DNA from: Toxotes chatareus
Lineage: Eukaryota; Chordata; Actinopteri; Toxotidae
Direction of reading: 5' to 3'
NCBI GenBank assembly: GCA_016801885.1
Contig: CM028893.1
Coordinates: 10,181,950 to 10,245,949 of the forward strand
Length of the DNA stretch: 64,000 nt
The notes under the pieces were generated by a model. It was not told the origin of the DNA and did no database searches. It worked only from the letters and a program-made list of their open reading frames with translations. How positions within the stretch are numbered: position 1 is the first letter of the stretch; every line of letters starts with the position of its first letter. Shown in pieces: positions 59,244-64,000 of the stretch. The translations under genes and the position numbers were made by a program.

Positions 59244-60506
59244 GTGAACTGCCGTTAAATCAGCCCCAAACCTGGAATCCAAGAAGGCTTTAAAAAAAAA
59301 TGGATGAGAAATTACTCCTTGAAAGGAGTAAAAAAAAAAATACCCTTAGACAAATGGAAGGAAGAAAGGTAAAGAAAGGTAATTGCAGGTAATCAATACG
59401 TAGCGATTCAGAGTGCTAATTCAAATGCAAATATCAGCGTCAGATGTCATGGCTCAGAGCGTGTGCTCAGGAACCGAGGAGAAAAATAACCTGAGTGAGA
59501 GAGAGGAGACATAAAAATGTGGCATTGGAAAAACAAGTGGTCTGACCACCAGGGTAATTAGTCAAGCAGACCTTTCTCCTCATCAAAGAGGGCCAGCGGC
59601 CATGACTCTGCTGCCACATTATCAGCCTCCCCTTTGTCCTCAGAGGTAAACAAGCAAAGTAAGGCCAGACAACATCAAAACTAAACTCCAGAAATCCCTG
59701 CCTCTAACGAATCGAGAGCCAGAGGGCGGCTTTTCTCTATCAGGTATGCGTATAAAGAAATTTAGAAGCAAACAACAAATTAAAGTGGTTAAAATGGCTG
59801 CTATGGTGACAGCACTTTCTGTGTGCAGTCACTCTGTTTGAATAGACCCAGTATCCTATTCAGAGATTTAACATTTTCCACACATGATCTAAAGAGAGGA
59901 GATATGCTAAATCCATGTTACTGTAAATCATGTTCAATTTCCAGTCAAATGACAGGTTCAATATCAATGGCCCCAAGGAATAATCATGGCACAGAAGGAG
60001 TGTTTAAGATAAGACACTTCAACGGGTCGCATCCTTTCAAGGCTTACTTGATGCTGACCCTCTTTCACCCAGTTTATCCTCAACGAACGTCGCCCTCCTC
60101 ACTTCAAACACAAACCCACTGAATGAGCACTTCAGAGAGGGCGCCTTGTGTACAACTCTTGAAGGTCAAGAAGGTTGTGGCAGAAAGTGCAAACTTGAGG
60201 TGAGATTTTCTCATTTACAGGTGACAGATGAGGCGGAAATCACACAGGGGGTCTCTGAAATTTTTACCTTTGAGCACGGACCCAGACGGATCGACTCAAG
60301 AATATCTCTCCCTTTAGATATTCGGCCCTTTTTGTACCATGTTCATAATCAGTACTTTTTAGATCTCAGGTTATTTGATATTTGAATGTTGATCGAAAGC
60401 GTGAACCTGCGAGTCTTCATTTACATTAAGCATTAAAGAAACGAGGAAGATCTATTAAGATTGACATTAAACAGCTTCAGGGAATAGTTCAGCATGACGG
60501 CAGTTT
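59244..60506. other. Non-coding stretch, no gene seen
   Basis: Poly-A patches at about 59290-59298 and 59330-59340. About 59440-59680 is repeat-free. Two adjacent frames of 99 and 79 codons (59823-60385) are unrecognised. Confidence 0.45.
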
Positions 60507-60605
60507 GGCAGGAAGACTGATATCACGCTCAGACATGAGAGTGGTATCAGTCCTCTCATCTAACCCTTGGTTAAAAAGTCCAAAAACTGAAAATTGAAAA
60601 AAAAA
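60507..60605 (-). mobile_element. Family B fragment with a palindromic core
   Basis: The complement of 60534-60572 reads 'AAGGGTTAGATGAGAGGACT', then 'GATACCACTCTCATGTCTG', matching family B in minus orientation. Directly left, GACTGATATCAC (60515-60526) is the near-exact complement of GTGGTATCAGTC (60541-60552), giving a 12-bp stem with one wobble and a 14-nt loop. Confidence 0.6.
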
Positions 60606-60669
60606 TTGTCTATCAGAACTTTGGTTTTTCTTCTTTTTTTTCTACTCCCTTTATTCAGATTTATCTGGT

Positions 60670-60950
60670 GTCACCATTTATAAAACTGTATATAAAGTAA
60701 TTCAAACTAGCTCCACCTCCAGCAGCTACAGCAGCAACATGCTGCTCAGACACTGATGCTTCAGTATTAATCATCTAATCACGTCATATATTATATCAGT
60801 CAGAGGCACCAAAACAGTACTTTTAATACTTTAGCTACATTTTGCTGCCAATACATATGTGCTTTTTTTCATGCAGGGCATTGACTTGTAATGGAGTATT
60901 TTTACTTTGCTGTACTGGTACTTTTACTCAAGTAAAGGATCTGAATACCA
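60670..60950 (+). mobile_element. Family D interspersed repeat
   Basis: Contains 'AACTAGCTCCACCTCCAGCA', 'GCTACAGCAGCAACATGCTG', 'CACTGATGCTTCAGTATTAA', 'ATATCAGTCAGAGGCACCAA', 'CTTGTAATGGAGTATTTTTA', 'CTTTTACTCAAGTAAAGGAT' and 'CTGAATAC'. I recall this order from a common percomorph repeat that ends '..aagtaaaggatctgaatactt'. No coding capacity. Well preserved along its length. Confidence 0.75.
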
Positions 60951-62354
60951 CTATGTGTAACACATGCCATTAAATATGCCTCAGCTTTTTGCCCACTCCC
61001 TCATCATCATAATTAGTACTTCTGGGGCTGCTGGCTGCCAGCTTGTTTGCACATGTTGGTCATTTTAACACATTTTCACATTCCTCATGCTCTGAATTGA
61101 GCACTTCTGCAAGGCTCGCTGTGTTTGTCAGTGCCGGTTGAGTCTACGGGGGCATCTGTAAGCCTGTCAGGGTGTACTCACAGGATTAGCCCCAATAAGG
61201 CACAAGATGGTGCTGAGACTGGATGTGCGAGCATGTGTATGTTTACTCTCGCTCTGTGCCACTCCAGCAACCTGTGCACCTCAAGCACCTAGAAAATACC
61301 AGCGCATTTGTTTTCCTTAATCTGCACATTTTCAGCTCGGCTTTTCTGTTCCTCTTTTTGTTCACAGTCAGCAACAGACCTGGGCTTTGGGATGCTCTAA
61401 TCCCTTTATTAGGCTGCAGCTGGATTTTACTGTAGTTTTGGAGGACCACGTCTGTATCTGTGTGATTGCCACTGACACTTTGTTGTCAGTAGAAAAAACC
61501 TACAGCAAAAAATTTCCCCAGCGTTATACAGCGCACAAAATTATTAAAGGATTAGTTCAACCTTCTGGGAATTTCACTTGTTTGCTTCCTCTCCAAGATT
61601 TAGAAGAGTAGATTGTGAAGTGTCAAGTTGACATTATAAAAACAGAACAATAAAAATTATGAAGTAAAAAGCAGAGGATTTATATCACTCTCATGTCAGC
61701 ATTTATGCCACGTTCATGTCATTTAAACCGTAATTACAAGCAGCCGAGGTGGAAAAATCATTCACCACAACCAGATATCGGGAGTTCCTGACTGTGACGA
61801 TAACGGCTTCATGGAGCAAAGAATGACAGACATGTTGGCAGCATGGAAATGCACCAACTCATAGTAATGGCAAAACTGTAAACTATAAAGGACTTGTAAT
61901 TAAGTAAAATTTGCAAAAATGTTGATATAGTCCTATAACACAATGTCTTTCTTTTTAAATTTGTCCTGTTCCTCAAACTCAAATACTGGAGGCCAATGAC
62001 AGGTTTAGTTTGTCAAGGCCGCGTGGCCACCATGGGACTGAGCCCGAGACCCCATCTCCATAAATTACCCGGATGACGAGGCACGTAAGCGTGCTTGTTA
62101 AAATTGTAAATGAATTAAATTGGGGAGAGATAGATGATGGGTGATGGGTATAGAGAAGGATGCCGTATGAATAGCAGGTGAGGAACACAAAGAAAAGGAG
62201 CTAGTTGTAGGATGGGGATGCCAGTGGTGGTTGGTTACACCGATACGCCCACATGGATCTGTCCAGGGGATTGAGATCAGATACTTCATTTGAGCAAAGC
62301 CACGCTACATCAAAGACATTCAAATGAAGTAGTCTTCTATTGCAAATTAAGCTC

Positions 62355-62356
<2 letters not shown>
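60951..62356. other. Non-coding stretch, no gene seen
   Basis: A segment at about 61725-61810 looks like an old repeat, but I cannot name it. About 62020-62100 is GC-richer with GCACGTAAGCGTGC, a near-palindrome. GATGGGTGATGGG units at about 62136-62150. No recognised frame. Confidence 0.45.

Positions 62357-62398
<42 letters not shown>
62357..62398 (+). repeat. (GT)n microsatellite, 21 units
   Basis: Perfect GT array of 42 bp. It makes a Val-Cys repeat in a 61-codon frame that is otherwise Lys/Glu-rich low complexity. Confidence 0.97.
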
Positions 62399-62400
<2 letters not shown>

Positions 62401-64000
62401 AACTGTGTGAATTTCTGTTTGTGTTGGAGAGGGGTGAGAAAGTGAAAAAGGAGATAGAAGAAAAATCAAGGGATGAAGGGGTTGAAAGAAAGGTGTGTAG
62501 GCCTAAGCTCTTTATCCGTATCTAAAAGAGGCATCTATAAGAAGTGTACACACTCCATGTCTGTGCACAAATCATTGTAATCTATATGATATTGAGCAAC
62601 AGTAAGTAGTGCGTGTGTGTGTGAGGATGTATAGCACTTTTCATGGTGAATTTTCAGGAAAAAATAAATAAGCAAACGTACAGATTTCACAGTAAAAATG
62701 CTTTGATAAGGAATCGTTCTCTAACCTTCAGCTGAAAAACACCTTCAGTCAGTCCCCACTGTGTCTAAAAAGCAGAATGTTTCCTTTCATAGCTGACCAC
62801 GTCACCTTGACCACGCATTACTCGACTATCACATGCCAGCACAGTAACGTACCATGAAACATGGCTGTAAAGCCTCCTCGCTGACTTAATTCCAGCTTCT
62901 ATTCATTCAGAGATAGTATATGTTGAAGGAGGTGGGATCGGGAAAGCCTTTGCCGCTACGTCTCCCGCCACCTCCACAGCAGATCAATAAGCTTTTAATT
63001 GATCGGCTGTGACTCAGGCAAGAAACCTGAAGTTGAGTCCTGAGGTTTTACACGGAGGCCACGTGGACAGAGATATACTCAAGTGTAGCGAGTGTAAAAG
63101 CTATTCATAAACTTTTATGTGCATCAGGAAGCAAATCTTGACATAAAAGGGAAAAATTACACATCTTCCTAACCCAGAATGGTGCTGATGCTGGTCAGCA
63201 GTGGCGGGTGATAGGATCCCTGTTCTTTATTAGGACATTGTAACTGCTTCATCCAGGCAAATAGACTATATCATTATTAAGCACATTGCTCAATGGCCCC
63301 TCAGTATATTATCATATCCAAGGGAGGCCTTAGGCGCGGGGTAATCTGCTAAGGTGCTTTAACATTTTTGCTGAGTGTGTGATACAAAATGTGGCTCTGG
63401 CTTATTTAATCTCCATGTTCACAGCTAAACGTCCACTAAATAGGCCGGTAATCAATGTTTATTGGGTGTAGCTACGTGACAGAGAGAGACGCTTAAATTC
63501 TTTTTGCAACAAACGTCTATTTCCTGCCAAAGATTAGAAATAAATAAGTAAATACAACTAGGTGTGTTTTGACTGGCACCCACCTTGGCTAATACGCTCT
63601 AATCCAGTGACAAAGCAGCATCTCGTCGTCACATGTGACAAACGGTCCCACTGGCCAAAACTTCCTGTGTGGCGATATCTTGCGCTAGGTAATACCATGC
63701 TGTCACAGCTTTACACCTTCAAAGCACCAACACTATCTTGTTTCACCAGAGACAATCGCTGGATTTCAAAGGAGCTGCTGGGACATTTACAGCACATACA
63801 CACATGCACATACACACACACGTGGTAAATCCTTACATTTGTGACTGGAAGTTAGAGAGGAATTTTAGGTGCTTGAGGAATGCACCTCTGCGGTTTGGAC
63901 CTGTAGATAAACCAGCGAAGGAACTAATCTTTTAGTAATTTACACAAAACCTTTTTACCGCCGGCAAGCATCTCCCGGCACGATTAGCAAAAGGATTTAT
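62399..64000. other. Non-coding stretch to the window edge
   Basis: Mostly unique sequence. About 63230-63470 is repeat-free with ATTATTAAG, TATTATCATATCC and GTAATCAATGTTTATTGGG, an enhancer-like texture. A short CA patch lies at about 63798-63822. No recognised gene, and nothing suggests a gene running off the right edge. Confidence 0.45.

Noticed and set aside
59700..59730. CTCF-like 'ccagagggcggc'
   Set aside because: Fails the central consensus positions that distinguish real CTCF cores.

Overview
The window looks like vertebrate nuclear DNA, most likely from a percomorph-type teleost fish. It is AT-rich by eye, with long CA/GT, GA/CT and TTTA microsatellites, homopolymer runs, decayed non-LTR retrotransposon tails and several short interspersed repeats that I recognise from memory as common in spiny-rayed fish genomes. 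There is no bacterial-style gene density, no operon, and no rRNA, tRNA or CRISPR array. The species call is inference from repeat content; no protein in the window supports it.

I found no convincing protein-coding exon in 64 kb on either strand. The open frames are short (longest 190 codons, minus strand, 21893-22465). They overlap each other and are often prolonged by microsatellites or homopolymers, and none resembles a protein family I know. The only recognisable coding remnant is a decayed LINE ORF2 C-terminus at 47725-47880. The best reading is a gene desert or the inside of one very large intron. Such regions next to developmental genes often hold enhancers, and several AT-rich, homeodomain-site-rich, repeat-poor blocks here would fit, but conservation cannot be seen from one sequence.

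Layout. 1-5 kb: a teleost repeat with a GCCTCCG hairpin, a G-tract, an 85-bp GT array and a LINE 3' tail. 5-9 kb: an almost perfect 21-bp-stem hairpin (5492-5554), a pyrimidine tract and a CT array. 9-21 kb: mostly unique sequence with a LINE tail (11.3 kb), a MITE-like inverted pair (12.8 kb), a splice-site-like pair bounding 32 nt (16.0 kb) and a G-rich tract. 21-32 kb: an RFX X-box (21585), a family C repeat and two G-quadruplex motifs. 32-48 kb: family A, B and C repeats, a CpG-rich block with a second X-box (39.7-39.96 kb) and the LINE relic. 48-64 kb: candidate DR1 and CTCF motifs, another splice-like segment (59.1 kb), B and D repeats and a GT array.

Families A-D are my working labels for four interspersed repeats; I do not know their database names. 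Several families occur more than once here, so part of the assignment can be checked inside the window. No gene pathway can be described because no gene was found. The items most worth following are the 5.5-kb hairpin, the CpG/X-box block at 39.7 kb, the X-box at 21.6 kb and the palindromic copies of family B.
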